A stretch of 40,935 nucleotides of DNA from Bacteroides sp. (GTDB taxonomy: Bacteria > Bacteroidota > Bacteroidia > Bacteroidales > Muribaculaceae), in assembly GCA_014802045.1 (NCBI GenBank), contig JAAVDA010000006.1, positions 45,033 to 85,967 on the forward strand, given 5' to 3'. The notes below the pieces were generated by a model that searched no databases, was not told the DNA's origin, and saw nothing but the letters and a program-made list of their open reading frames with translations. The position numbers were made by a program, and so were the translations under genes. Shown here in pieces: positions 25,192-34,214 of this stretch; position 1 is the stretch's first letter; each line of letters begins with the position of its first letter.

Positions 25192-27000
25192 ATGGAACAA
25201 TATATAGTATCGGCACGCAAATACAGGCCGTCGACGTTTTCGTCGGTGGTGGGTCAGAGTGCGCTGACGTCGACACTGAAGCATGCAGTGGCGAGCGGGC
25301 GTCTGGCTCACTCCTACCTGTTTTGCGGAGGCCGCGGGGTTGGAAAAACTTCGTGTGCCCGCATATTTGCCAAAGCCATCAACTGCCAGCATCTGACTGC
25401 CGACGGAGAGCCATGCAATAATTGCGACTCGTGCAGGGAATTCAACAGCAACACCTCGCTCAATATAGTGGAGCTCGACGCGGCGTCAAACAACGGTGTG
25501 GACGATATCCGCGAGCTGATAGAGCAGGTGCAGGTGGCGCCTACGGCGGGTGCCAAATACAGAGTGTTTATAATCGACGAGGTTCACATGCTGTCGTCGC
25601 AGGCATTCAACGCTTTCCTGAAGACTCTGGAGGAGCCTCCGCGCCACGCGGTGTTCATACTGGCCACAACGGAGAAGCACAAGATTATCCCCACCATTCT
25701 GTCAAGATGCCAGATATACGACTTCAACCGTATCACGGTGGCCGACACTGTGGCTCATCTGCAGATGGTGGCCGACAAGGAGGGGGTGAGCGCCGAGCCG
25801 GCCGCACTGAGCCTGATAGCCCGGAAGGCCGACGGGGCGATGAGAGACGCGCTGTCGATATTTGACCAGGTGAGCGCGTCGAGCAGCGGCAACATCACAT
25901 TCAAGGCTGCTGCGGAGAATCTGAATGTGCTCGACAACACTTACTACAACCGCCTGCTGGATGCTTTTCTGGCCGGCGATGTGCTGCAGACATGGACTAT
26001 ATATAAGGAGATTCGCGATGCGGGGTTTGACTCGCAGTTTATGATAAACGGACTGGCGGAATATCTGCGCAACCTGATGCTTGCCACCGATGCCCAGACA
26101 GCCACTCTGATAGAGACCGACGAGGAGGAGAGGCGAGAGCTGAGAGAGAGGGCGGCGAAATGCACGCCGGGATTTCTCTACCGCGCCATGAGCCTCTGCA
26201 ACGACGCCGACCTCAACTACCGCACCGCTTCGAGCAAGCAATTTCTGATAGAGCTGACGCTCGCCAAGATATGCCAATCACTCAGCCCCTCCCCTAATAG
26301 CGGCAGCGACGGAGAGGGGCGGCTGAAACCTATCAACGCTGCCCGCCGGCCTATGCCTCAGGCCACGCCACAGGGACAGGCTCCGGCACCCCAACCTCAG
26401 GCACAGGTCAATGCCTCCCCCGCTCCTCATCAGCCTCCGCAACCCCGGCCGGCTCCACAGGCGCCCGCTATGGCTCCGCGCGCTGTGACTCCCGGCCAGA
26501 CCCCACGTCCGACAGGGGGCGGAACGGTGCTCAATGTGCCGAAAGTGTCGCTGAGACGCGTAGGCGCCCACAACACACCGGCCGGAGCAACCCGACCGGA
26601 GCAAGCTCCGACGACAAGCGCCCCCTCCAGCGGGCGATCTGCCGACTATACGGAGTTTGACTTCACTCTGGCCTGGGAGAAGTTCAGAGACGACCACCCG
26701 AAGGAGCATATACTCTATCATGCCATGCGGTCCGGACGACCGGAGCTTACGGGCGAACGGAGATATACGATGTATGTGGTCAACGAGGTGCAGCGCCACA
26801 CTATGGAGGAATGGCTTCAACCGCTCACACAATGGATGCGCGAGACACTGAAGAATGACTCTGTGGTGATAGATGTGGCGGTGAAAGAAGGCGACACTCC
26901 CCTGCATGTGCTCAACGACCGTGAGCTGCTGGGCACACTGATGGAGGAGAATCCGATGCTGAAAAATTTTGTGGAGGCTCTGGAACTGAAACTGTCGTAG
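25192..27000 (+). CDS. dnaX: DNA polymerase III subunit gamma/tau
   Basis: A 602-residue clamp-loader ATPase that assembles the beta clamp on DNA. The AAA+ module has Walker A GGRGVGKTS near residue 45, a four-Cys zinc module (CQHLTADGEPCNNCDSC, 64-80), Walker B IIDEVHML, sensor 1 ATTEKHK and the SRC arginine finger. A Pro/Gln/Ala-rich linker spans about 395-480, then a C-terminal tau-like domain. ATG at 25192 gives the expected EQYIVSARKYRP start; the longer frame runs into the promoter. I saw no clear slippery A-run that would suggest a programmed gamma frameshift. A small lipoprotein gene follows after 76 bp. Confidence 0.95.
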   Translation: MEQYIVSARKYRPSTFSSVVGQSALTSTLKHAVASGRLAHSYLFCGGRGVGKTSCARIFAKAINCQHLTADGEPCNNCDSCREFNSNTSLNIVELDAASNNGVDDIRELIEQVQVAPTAGAKYRVFIIDEVHMLSSQAFNAFLKTLEEPPRHAVFILATTEKHKIIPTILSRCQIYDFNRITVADTVAHLQMVADKEGVSAEPAALSLIARKADGAMRDALSIFDQVSASSSGNITFKAAAENLNVLDNTYYNRLLDAFLAGDVLQTWTIYKEIRDAGFDSQFMINGLAEYLRNLMLATDAQTATLIETDEEERRELRERAAKCTPGFLYRAMSLCNDADLNYRTASSKQFLIELTLAKICQSLSPSPNSGSDGEGRLKPINAARRPMPQATPQGQAPAPQPQAQVNASPAPHQPPQPRPAPQAPAMAPRAVTPGQTPRPTGGGTVLNVPKVSLRRVGAHNTPAGATRPEQAPTTSAPSSGRSADYTEFDFTLAWEKFRDDHPKEHILYHAMRSGRPELTGERRYTMYVVNEVQRHTMEEWLQPLTQWMRETLKNDSVVIDVAVKEGDTPLHVLNDRELLGTLMEENPMLKNFVEALELKLS

Positions 27001-27076
27001 AGAGCGGATGTTCAGACTTATCCTTCTGCCATAATTTACAAGACTTACTTATATAACGAATACATACGACTTACTT

Positions 27077-27532
27077 ATGAGGCTAAAGCTTTTTCTAAAA
27101 GTCATAGTGTCGGCAATAGTGCCCCTGGCCTTCTCAGCCGGGTGTTCGCCTGTGGCTGAAGACCAGATGGAGATTGAGCTGCGCGATGCGGAGATGGCCG
27201 TGGCTCAGGGCGATATGACCACAGCCAAGAGTATAGCGAGCCATATCAGCAACGGGAAAAATTTCTCGGGACTCTCGGCACGTCAGCTCGGAAGGCTGTC
27301 GCTGGTGTATATGCATCTGGCCGATTCGGTGGATCAGCCGGAAAATGTGGGAGCCGCCACCGAGTGCTACCGGCAGGCTTTTGAGACAAATGCCGACAGC
27401 GCTACGAAGTTTTATTCGGAGGTGGGACCCGAACATACCGGTCACGCTGTGATGCTTGGAGCGATAGTGCGCTCACTCGACACACCCTCCGATTCAACAC
27501 TCATGGAGCACGAAGAGCCAGACTCTATCTGA
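27077..27532 (+). CDS. Small lipoprotein of unknown function
   Basis: A 151-residue protein I do not recognise. It has a hydrophobic signal and a clear lipobox FSAGC (Cys23). The mature part is helical and looks like one or two TPR-like units (AEMAVAQGDMTTAKSIAS, then LSLVYMHLADSV and AATECYRQAFE). It ends in an acidic tail. The start codon overlaps a gacttacttat motif that also occurs 26 bp upstream. It lies between dnaX and the SUI1-like gene on the same strand, but the spacing (76 and 89 bp) does not prove cotranscription. Confidence 0.6.
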   Translation: MRLKLFLKVIVSAIVPLAFSAGCSPVAEDQMEIELRDAEMAVAQGDMTTAKSIASHISNGKNFSGLSARQLGRLSLVYMHLADSVDQPENVGAATECYRQAFETNADSATKFYSEVGPEHTGHAVMLGAIVRSLDTPSDSTLMEHEEPDSI

Positions 27533-27621
27533 GCCGATGGAGCCACAAAAATAGAGTTGTGCCCGTACATGCTACACCTCTTTTCACCAACTACACAATC
27601 AATAATCACACACCACCTGAG

Positions 27622-27963
27622 ATGGACTGGCAAGATAAGCTGAGCGCCCTGCGCGATTCGCTGCCCGAAGGGGAGGAGCCGACCCCGGCCCCCGGAAACA
27701 GCGAAGCCACCCCCGATGCACGCGGGGTGCTGCTCATTACGTTTGAGAAAAAAGGGCGTGGCGGCAAGCAGGCCACAATCGTGAGCGGATTTGACTGCGA
27801 CGACGACCGGCTGCGAGAGATTGCCTCGCAGCTCAAGAAGCGTCTGGCCACCGGCGGATCGGCGCGCGGAGGGGAGATACTGGTGCAGGGCGACAGGCGC
27901 AAAGATGTGCTCTCCGCACTGCAGGCCATGGGACTGAAAGCGAAAATTGGTCAGCCATGCTGA
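27622..27963 (+). CDS. SUI1/YciH-type translation factor
   Basis: A 113-residue protein of the eIF1/SUI1 family (YciH in E. coli). The core is VLLITFEKKGRGGKQATIVSG followed by REIASQLKKRLATGGSARGGEILVQGD, where the basic KGRGGK loop and the TGGSARGGEI segment are diagnostic. Family members act on fidelity of translation start. ATG at 27622 is chosen over an in-frame GTG at 27559 because the upstream codons are not similar to the family. Its last 7 bp overlap the helicase gene, so the two are probably translated together. Confidence 0.88.
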   Translation: MDWQDKLSALRDSLPEGEEPTPAPGNSEATPDARGVLLITFEKKGRGGKQATIVSGFDCDDDRLREIASQLKKRLATGGSARGGEILVQGDRRKDVLSALQAMGLKAKIGQPC

Positions 27964-30776
27964 AAATCTATAAGGCATCGGCAGGAAGCGGCAAGACCTT
28001 CACTCTGGCCAAGGAGTATATCAGGCTGCTGCTCGGGACTAAGAGTGACGACGGAAATTTCACACTCAATCCGAACCCGGTAAATACTCATCGTGCCATT
28101 CTGGCCATTACTTTCACCAACAAGGCCACCGATGAGATGAAGCGGCGAATAGTCCACGAACTGGCCGTGTTGGCCGGAGCCGAACCGGGGTGGAAGAAAG
28201 AGAGTCCGTATGCAGGGGAGCTGATGAGCGAATTCAGGTGCTCGCGCGATGAGCTGCGCAATTCGTCGAGGCTTGCGCTCCATAGACTCCTCTTTGACTT
28301 CAATTTCTTCCATGTCAGCACCATCGACGCTTTCTTCCAGACCATATTGCGCACCTTTGCCCGCGAGGCTGAGCTCACCGGCAACTATGAGCTGCAACTG
28401 AAGGGGGAGGATATGGTGGCGGAAGGAGTGGGGCGCCTCATCACTTCGCTCTCCACCAATCCAGACACCAAGGAGACCCGCGAGGTGACTCAGGCGATAA
28501 TCGACTTCATGCTTGAGAAACTGGAAGACGCATCGTCGGGCAATGTGCTCGATAAAAGCGGAAGCGTCTACGGGCAGTTGCTTTCCACCCTTGAACGCCT
28601 CAACGACGAAGTGCTCGCTCTCAATCTGGACGCATTCAGCAGATATATCTCCGACCCGCGGAAAATCAGGGATTTCGATGCCGCTCTGAAGATGTGGAGA
28701 GACTCGGTGCGCGAGACGGCCGCAACTGTCTGCGGGGAGTCTCTGGCGATTATCGGAAGCTTCGGCGACGATTTCGTGAAAAAGAATTTCGTCTCCCACT
28801 TCCTCAATGCCATAACCAAAGAGTCGCAGGGAGTAGCCGCCCCCCAGACCACCATCGACAAGGTGCTTGATTCTGACGGCGAAGAGGGAGTATTGTCGGT
28901 TTTGAAAAAGGGACGGTTCAGAACCGAAGGGGGCAACGCCGCCATTAATGACGCCGTGCTTAAGGCCGCCCTCGCAGTGAGAGAGAGAGCCACCACCGAC
29001 GCCACTGTAGATGCCATCAGGAAAAACATCTTCGCCATGGGACTGATGAGACGCGTGACGGAAAAGATGGAGGAATACAGAACCGAGAACAATGCCCTGC
29101 TCATAAGCGATACCAACTCTCTGCTTCAATCGATTATCGGTGATGACGATGCTCCGTTTGTGTATGAACGCATGGGGGTGTGGTTTGACCATTTCCTCAT
29201 CGATGAGTTTCAAGACACATCGCGGATGCAGTGGAACAATCTCCGGCCGCTCGTGGGCGAAGGCATAGCCGCCGGAAACGACAGTCTGATAATAGGCGAC
29301 GAAAAGCAGTGTATCTACCGTTTCCGCAACAGCGATCCTACTCTGCTCGGCCACACAGTTGCAAAAAATTTTGCCGGAAGCGTCACCACCATTGGAGCCG
29401 GCGAGGCCTCCAATTCCAACTGGCGCAGCTCGCAAGAGGTGGTGGCATTCAATAATGACCTTTTCGAGGCTATGGCCGCCAACAACGGAATGTCGGGTAT
29501 ATATGCCAACGTGAAGCAGGTGATAAAACGCACCGACCGTAAAGGATATGTGAAAATCACCCGGATAGACAATTCCGAGAGCGATTTTGAAGAGCAGTCG
29601 CTCAAACTTCTGGCCGAAGATATAAAGCGTCAGCTCGATGACGGCTATCAGCCGGCGGATATAGCAGTGTTGACCCGCACAAACATCGAGGGCCAGAAGG
29701 TGATAGACTTTCTGCTCGAACTTCAGGCCACTCAGCCGGATTTCCCCCAGTTCGGCATCATTTCCGACGATGCCATGAGCCTCAATTCATCGCCGGTTGT
29801 GAAGATTATCGTAAGCGCCCTCCGCACATATGCCACAAATGACTCAGCCGAAGAAAAGAATTATTACTCCCGCTCGCGGCTTGATCAGATGATAAGCCGC
29901 TTCGAGAGTGGTATCGGCCACGGAATGCAGCCGTCGGAAGCTTTGAGAAATGCTATTGATTCCACTCCCGAGCGAGCACCGAGTGTGAGCCACCACCGCG
30001 CATGGAGCCTGATATCGCTCGTGGAAAGCATAATCGGCAGCGAGGTCCCTGAAACGATGTGGACCACCCAAAACGGATTTGTTTCTGCGTTTATGGATGT
30101 GGTGCAGGACTTCTGTTCCCGCAATACGGCAGCCGACATACACGGACTGCTGAAATGGTGGGACGACCATGGAAAAGACTGTAAGGTGTCTGCTCCCGCC
30201 GACACTACGGCCATAAGAGTGATGACCATCCATAAGTCAAAAGGACTTGAATTTCCATGCGTTCATCTGCCAATGGTGGCTAAAGAGGTGGTGAAATTCA
30301 AGAATTCAGAATGGGTGTCATCTGACGGATTAAATTTGCCGGGCATCAATCCAGACTGCATCCCGCCGCTGCTCCTCATCAATCCCGGAAAGACTCTTGA
30401 AAAAGGAGTGTTCGGTCCATACGTGCGTCAGCGCACCGACGAGCAGATTCTCGACGAACTCAACACGCTCTATGTAGGATTCACACGGGCGATATATGAG
30501 CTGTGTGTGCACTATACCGTGACTGTGACAAAAAAAGGAGACAGCGAATCGCTTACGGAAGGGAAACTGGTGAATGACGCAATGCGTACGGCTTTCGGGC
30601 TCAGTCTGTCTCCCGGCACCGAATATGTGGCCGGTGCCCCGACTACTCCGATATTTGAAGAGAAGAAGACCACCGCGTTAGATCCGCACCTCACCGAGCG
30701 GATGGACTCTTTCTATACCATACAGCGCGATGACCTCTGGAAAGGAATTGAAGTGTCTGCAGACGATAATAGCTGA
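27957..30776 (+). CDS. AddA/RecB-like UvrD-family helicase without a nuclease domain
   Basis: A 939-residue superfamily 1A helicase. The motifs are complete: Walker A ASAGSGKTF (residues 8-16), Ia AITFTNKATDEMKRR, II LIDEFQDTS, III IGDEKQCIYRFR, IV NWRSSQEVV, V VMTIHKSKGLEFP and VI LYVGFTRAIYEL. Bacteroidales relatives usually continue into a C-terminal PD-(D/E)XK nuclease of about 100-200 residues. This protein stops soon after motif VI (DDLWKGIEVSADDNS). The 217 bases that follow show no continuation in any frame that I could see. It may be a natural truncation, a frameshift, or a helicase-only lineage. No AddB-like partner is in the window. It overlaps the SUI1 gene by 7 bp. Confidence 0.83.
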   Translation: MLKIYKASAGSGKTFTLAKEYIRLLLGTKSDDGNFTLNPNPVNTHRAILAITFTNKATDEMKRRIVHELAVLAGAEPGWKKESPYAGELMSEFRCSRDELRNSSRLALHRLLFDFNFFHVSTIDAFFQTILRTFAREAELTGNYELQLKGEDMVAEGVGRLITSLSTNPDTKETREVTQAIIDFMLEKLEDASSGNVLDKSGSVYGQLLSTLERLNDEVLALNLDAFSRYISDPRKIRDFDAALKMWRDSVRETAATVCGESLAIIGSFGDDFVKKNFVSHFLNAITKESQGVAAPQTTIDKVLDSDGEEGVLSVLKKGRFRTEGGNAAINDAVLKAALAVRERATTDATVDAIRKNIFAMGLMRRVTEKMEEYRTENNALLISDTNSLLQSIIGDDDAPFVYERMGVWFDHFLIDEFQDTSRMQWNNLRPLVGEGIAAGNDSLIIGDEKQCIYRFRNSDPTLLGHTVAKNFAGSVTTIGAGEASNSNWRSSQEVVAFNNDLFEAMAANNGMSGIYANVKQVIKRTDRKGYVKITRIDNSESDFEEQSLKLLAEDIKRQLDDGYQPADIAVLTRTNIEGQKVIDFLLELQATQPDFPQFGIISDDAMSLNSSPVVKIIVSALRTYATNDSAEEKNYYSRSRLDQMISRFESGIGHGMQPSEALRNAIDSTPERAPSVSHHRAWSLISLVESIIGSEVPETMWTTQNGFVSAFMDVVQDFCSRNTAADIHGLLKWWDDHGKDCKVSAPADTTAIRVMTIHKSKGLEFPCVHLPMVAKEVVKFKNSEWVSSDGLNLPGINPDCIPPLLLINPGKTLEKGVFGPYVRQRTDEQILDELNTLYVGFTRAIYELCVHYTVTVTKKGDSESLTEGKLVNDAMRTAFGLSLSPGTEYVAGAPTTPIFEEKKTTALDPHLTERMDSFYTIQRDDLWKGIEVSADDNS

Positions 30777-30880
30777 GCATCATCAATCATAATAAGGAGA
30801 TCTTGAAAATTAGTTTGCACAACTCTATGCGGCTTCACAACAATCTCCGGACTTACTTATCCGCCATTTTGGAACTCCAG

Positions 30881-30971
30881 GTGTGTGTCATAAATCAAGA
30901 ATTTGCATATACGGATGAGATTTGATACCGTTTTCCATGATGGCGCATATTAATTAATTTGTGACACATAC
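30881..30971. repeat. Imperfect inverted repeat upstream of the sulfur amino acid operon
   Basis: Arms 30881-30898 (gtgtgtgtcataaatcaa) and 30954-30971 match in inverted orientation at 15 of 18 positions, with 55 bases between. The right arm ends 22 bp before the start codon at 30994 and overlaps a near-consensus -7 (TTAATTTG at 30954-30961). It could be a paired operator, an RNA stem or an invertible segment. Confidence 0.5.
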
Positions 30972-30993
30972 TTACCATACAAGACTCACTTAA

Positions 30994-32172
30994 ATGAAAA
31001 AACAGACAGAAGCAATCCATACCGGATTTCAACGAAGCGACTCCTACGGAGCGCTGAGCATGCCGGTGTATCATACCGCGGCCTACGAATTTCCGGACGC
31101 GGCATCTATGGTGGAATCATTCTGCGGACGCAGCACAGACCCCGACTATTCAAGGGTGATGAATCCCACCGTCACATTCTTCGAAAACAAGGTGAAGCAG
31201 CTCACCGGAGCCGTGGACGTGATTGCTTTCTCATCGGGAATGGCAGCTATTTCCAACACGCTGATTGCCCTCGCTGCTGCAGGAAAGAATATAGTCACCT
31301 CGCGCCACCTTTTTGGCAACACGTATGCACTCCTCTCCAAAACTCTCTCACGCTTCGGTGTGGAAACACGCCTCGTAGACCTAACCAACCCTGCGGCAGT
31401 CGAGGCAGCCATGGATTCGTCAACATGCTGTCTCTTTCTTGAAATCATGACCAATCCGCAGATGGAGGTGGCAGATATTCCCGCTCTGGCGGCAATAGCG
31501 CGAAAATGGAATGTGCCTCTGGTGGCCGACACCACGATGATACCCTTCACAGAGTTCAGCGCATCGGCGCTCGGGATAGATATAGAGGTGGTGTCGAGCA
31601 CCAAATACATATCCGGAGGCGCCACCTCTATAGGCGGACTCGTGATGGACTACGGCACCTGTGAGGAATTCGGGAAACGGATGCGCACCGAGATGCTCCT
31701 GAATCTGGGTGCGTATATGACACCCCACGTGGCTTACATGCAGACCATCGGACTTGAAAATCTCCATGCACGCTACCTCCTGCAGAGCGCCAACACAATG
31801 AGACTCGCCGAAATGCTTCGCACACTTCCGGCTATCAAAGAGGTGAATTATCCCGGCCTTGCCGACAATCGGTTTCATGAAATCTCCCGACATCAGTTCG
31901 GCTCTACATTCGGCGCTATGATCACCATTGAGCTTGCCAATCAAGAAGCATGCTTCAAGTTTCTCAATGCGCTGAAACTTGTTCGCCGCGCCACCAATCT
32001 TTTCGACAATAAAACTCTCGCCATTCATCCGGCAAGCACAATTTTCGGACCATTTACCGCCGAACAGAAGCGCGAGATGGATGTGAAAGACACCACTATC
32101 CGCCTCTCCGTCGGACTGGAAGACATGGAAGATGTATTTAACGACATAAATCAAGCACTCAATGAAATATAA
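30994..32172 (+). CDS. Cys/Met-metabolism PLP enzyme (transsulfuration family)
   Basis: A 392-residue fold-type I PLP enzyme of the cystathionine gamma-synthase / methionine gamma-lyase / O-acetylhomoserine sulfhydrylase group. Evidence is the start AIHTGFQRSDSYGALSMPVYHTAAY, the SRVMNPTVTFFENKV loop, the SSGMAAI phosphate-binding segment, and the Schiff-base lysine in SSTKYISGG (near residue 203). The exact reaction cannot be read from motifs. The PatB/MalY-type C-S lyase overlapping by 11 bp suggests a short cystathionine route: this enzyme makes cystathionine and the next cleaves it to homocysteine. No SAM riboswitch was recognised in the leader, though an inverted repeat is present. Confidence 0.85.
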   Translation: MKKQTEAIHTGFQRSDSYGALSMPVYHTAAYEFPDAASMVESFCGRSTDPDYSRVMNPTVTFFENKVKQLTGAVDVIAFSSGMAAISNTLIALAAAGKNIVTSRHLFGNTYALLSKTLSRFGVETRLVDLTNPAAVEAAMDSSTCCLFLEIMTNPQMEVADIPALAAIARKWNVPLVADTTMIPFTEFSASALGIDIEVVSSTKYISGGATSIGGLVMDYGTCEEFGKRMRTEMLLNLGAYMTPHVAYMQTIGLENLHARYLLQSANTMRLAEMLRTLPAIKEVNYPGLADNRFHEISRHQFGSTFGAMITIELANQEACFKFLNALKLVRRATNLFDNKTLAIHPASTIFGPFTAEQKREMDVKDTTIRLSVGLEDMEDVFNDINQALNEI

Positions 32173-33340
32173 CTTCGACACCGTAATAGACCGCCGCGGC
32201 TCGGGAGCTCTGAAAACCGATGCACTCGCTGAGCGCTACGGCAACTCCGACCTGATTCCACTCTGGGTGGCCGATATGGATTTCGCCACTCCCGATTTTA
32301 TAATCGATGCCCTCCGGCATCGGCTGGACCACCCGGTGTTGGGCTACACGGTGGAACCAGCCGACTATCGTCCGGCCATAATCGACTGGATCAGAGAACG
32401 CCATGGCTGGCAGATAGAGCCCGACTGGCTCTGCTACATACCCGGTATTGTGAAAGGAATCGGTATGGCCGTCAATGTGTTTGTAGGACCGGAAGAGAAA
32501 ATTATAATCCAGCCGCCGGTCTACCATCCGTTCCGTCTCGTGCCTGAAGGAAACAACCGCGAGGTGGTGATGAATCCCCTGATCGAGAATGCCGACGGAA
32601 GCTATTCGATGGATTTCGACCATCTGGAGAAAATTACTGCCGACGGCTCCTGCCGTATGCTCATCCTCTCCAATCCTCACAACCCGGCCGGAATCGTATG
32701 GGATCGTGAAACCCTCGTCAGACTCGCCGATATTTGTCACAGCAGAGGCATAATCGTGATAAGCGACGAGATTCACTCAGACATGGCTCTGTTCGGTCAT
32801 CGTCACATCCCGTTTGCAAGCGTCTCTGAAAAGGCCGCCGCATGCAGCATCACCTTCGGCGCACCGTCCAAGACATTCAACATCGCGGGGGTGGTGAGCT
32901 CATATGCCATTGTGTCTGACAATGCTCTGCGCGACCGATTTTATGGATGGCTCAAGGCCAACGAATTCGGCGATCCCGATATCTTCGCTCCCATCGCCAC
33001 GATAGCCGCATATCGTCAAGGCAATCTATGGCGAGAGGAAATGCTGAAATATGTGGAGGCCAACATTGATTTCGTCATCAACTGGTTTGCCGCAAATATG
33101 CCTCAGGTCAAACCCTTCAGGCCTCAGGCATCTTTCCTTGTATGGCTCGACTGCCGCGCGCTCAACCTAAGCCACGACAGTCTCGTGGAACTGTTTGTCA
33201 ACGGTGCGCGGCTCGCACTCAACGACGGAGAGATGTTCGGCCACGGAGGCGAGGGTTTTATGCGTCTGAACGTGGGGTGTCCGCGTTCTGTTCTCGCCAC
33301 CGCTCTTGAGCAGCTTCACACAGCCGTCGGAAATCTATAG
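32162..33340 (+). CDS. MalY/PatB-family cystathionine beta-lyase or aminotransferase
   Basis: A 392-residue PLP enzyme of fold type I. The N-terminal FDTVIDRRGSGALKTDAL and IPLWVADMDFATPDFI stretch is the MalY/PatB hallmark. SNPHNPAGIVW and VISDEIHSDMALFG are the cofactor-binding segments, and the lysine is in APSKTFNIAG. MalY and PatB cleave C-S bonds of cystathionine and related cysteine conjugates. Overlap with the upstream transsulfuration gene (11 bp) indicates coupled expression. A strong terminator follows 50 bp later, so this is a two-gene operon. MalY of E. coli also acts as a regulator partner; nothing here supports that role. Confidence 0.88.
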   Translation: MKYNFDTVIDRRGSGALKTDALAERYGNSDLIPLWVADMDFATPDFIIDALRHRLDHPVLGYTVEPADYRPAIIDWIRERHGWQIEPDWLCYIPGIVKGIGMAVNVFVGPEEKIIIQPPVYHPFRLVPEGNNREVVMNPLIENADGSYSMDFDHLEKITADGSCRMLILSNPHNPAGIVWDRETLVRLADICHSRGIIVISDEIHSDMALFGHRHIPFASVSEKAAACSITFGAPSKTFNIAGVVSSYAIVSDNALRDRFYGWLKANEFGDPDIFAPIATIAAYRQGNLWREEMLKYVEANIDFVINWFAANMPQVKPFRPQASFLVWLDCRALNLSHDSLVELFVNGARLALNDGEMFGHGGEGFMRLNVGCPRSVLATALEQLHTAVGNL

Positions 33341-33390
33341 ACATATACCGCACAAACGTTTACAACGGATATTATCCGCTGCCAATCTTA

Positions 33391-33438
33391 AAATGGGGTG
33401 CCGACACGGTCAAGCCGATGTCGGCACCCCATTTTTAT
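33391..33438 (+). terminator. Strong rho-independent terminator, probably bidirectional
   Basis: Perfect 16-bp arms, aaatggggtgccgaca and its complement at 33419-33434, around a 12-base loop. Five T follow on the plus strand. It ends the transsulfuration operon. Confidence 0.88.
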
Positions 33439-33514
33439 ATTCCCGCCATCCGGGCGCAATCAATTCTCACTTCACACAATTTTACTTAAAATATGGTGAT
33501 GTAATTCAATAAAT

Positions 33515-33546
33515 CTTGCAGGATTGAAATAATTCTCATAAATTTG
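33515..33546 (+). promoter_or_regulatory. Promoter of the winged-helix gene, with long leader
   Basis: CTTG at 33515-33518 and TAAATTTG at 33539-33546, 20 bp apart, match the consensus. The next gene starts at 33776, so the message would carry a leader of about 220 bases. Confidence 0.6.
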
Positions 33547-33552
33547 TGGCGT

Positions 33553-33775
33553 AAATGGGATAGAAGCCCCCATAAAATCAAAAGACACATAATGAAGTAA
33601 ATTTCTTATTTCCGGATTACTTTGGTCCGGACTCCAACTGCCGCCTCCCGCACACGAGGCATCCCCCGAAAAAAGGTCCCTCCTACCGGACTAAAATTGT
33701 TTCCATCACAGTTCCGCTTCATCGCGGAGCAGTCATCTTTATTGAATTTTTATAACCTTCAAAAAACGTTTCAAC
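33553..33775 (+). other. Long 5' leader with two minimal ORFs
   Basis: Between the promoter and the winged-helix start there is no normal gene. Two tiny frames are present, ATG-GGA-TAG (Met-Gly, about 33557) and ATG-AAG-TAA (Met-Lys, about 33593). Small stems include ccgga/tccgg (33616-33634) and tccgc/gcgga near 33713-33729. It could be a regulatory leader or part of a small RNA. Confidence 0.4.
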
Positions 33776-34102
33776 ATGAATAATTCACAGGTGATAAAGT
33801 ACTTCTGGCTTCTTGACAATCTTATCAGAGTGGGCGACCACGGAATCACACTTGAAGAGATAAACCGATTGTGGTCACGCTCCAAACACAACGACAGCCA
33901 CACTGAGTTTGCCCAGCGTACATTCTACCGATATATCAACGAACTGAGAACAATTTTTGGTGTAGACATCCGCCGAAGTTGCGGCAGATATAAAATCAAT
34001 GCAATCTACTCCTCTGAGTTTGACATAACCAGCAATATCGTCAACAATTTGCTCAAAGGTTCGGACTCATCCTCGTTCAAATGCCCTGAATGCGCCGCGT
34101 GA
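33776..34102 (+). CDS. Stand-alone winged-helix DNA-binding protein (WYL-regulator N-terminus)
   Basis: A 108-residue protein. Residues 1-80 resemble the N-terminal helix-turn-helix of Bacteroidales WYL-domain regulators: a YFWLLDNLIRVGDHGITLEEINRLW opening, the Q-R-T-F-Y-R-Y recognition-helix region, then INELRTIFGVDIRR and the wing GRYKI. The WYL sensor half (a further 200 or so residues) is absent. The protein ends with KCPECAA, and a terminator lies about 45 bp later, so it is not cut off by the reading frame alone. It may be a small independent repressor or a fragment. A promoter and a 220-base leader precede it. No target operon is adjacent apart from glgB, convergent downstream. Confidence 0.65.
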   Translation: MNNSQVIKYFWLLDNLIRVGDHGITLEEINRLWSRSKHNDSHTEFAQRTFYRYINELRTIFGVDIRRSCGRYKINAIYSSEFDITSNIVNNLLKGSDSSSFKCPECAA

Positions 34103-34145
34103 AATCAGCTTAATTCCCTAATCAAGGCAGCGGCCTATACGACTT

Positions 34146-34180
34146 CGGAGAGACACCTTTCAGTGCCTCTCCGTTTTTTC
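34146..34180 (+). terminator. Terminator after the winged-helix gene
   Basis: Arms cggagagacac and gtgcctctccg pair over 11 bp with one mismatch, followed by six T and then cttt. Confidence 0.8.
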
Positions 34181-34214
34181 TTTAGCTTTTATCTCTAAGA
34201 AGATGTGCAGCGAG

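Noticed and set aside
27951-29435. 494-codon open frame on the minus strand opposite the helicase gene
   Set aside because: The plus-strand helicase has all its motifs, and the antisense product is low in similarity to anything and His/Gly-rich.
30777-30993. SAM riboswitch before the sulfur amino acid genes
   Set aside because: I could not find the conserved core of a SAM aptamer; only an inverted repeat is visible.
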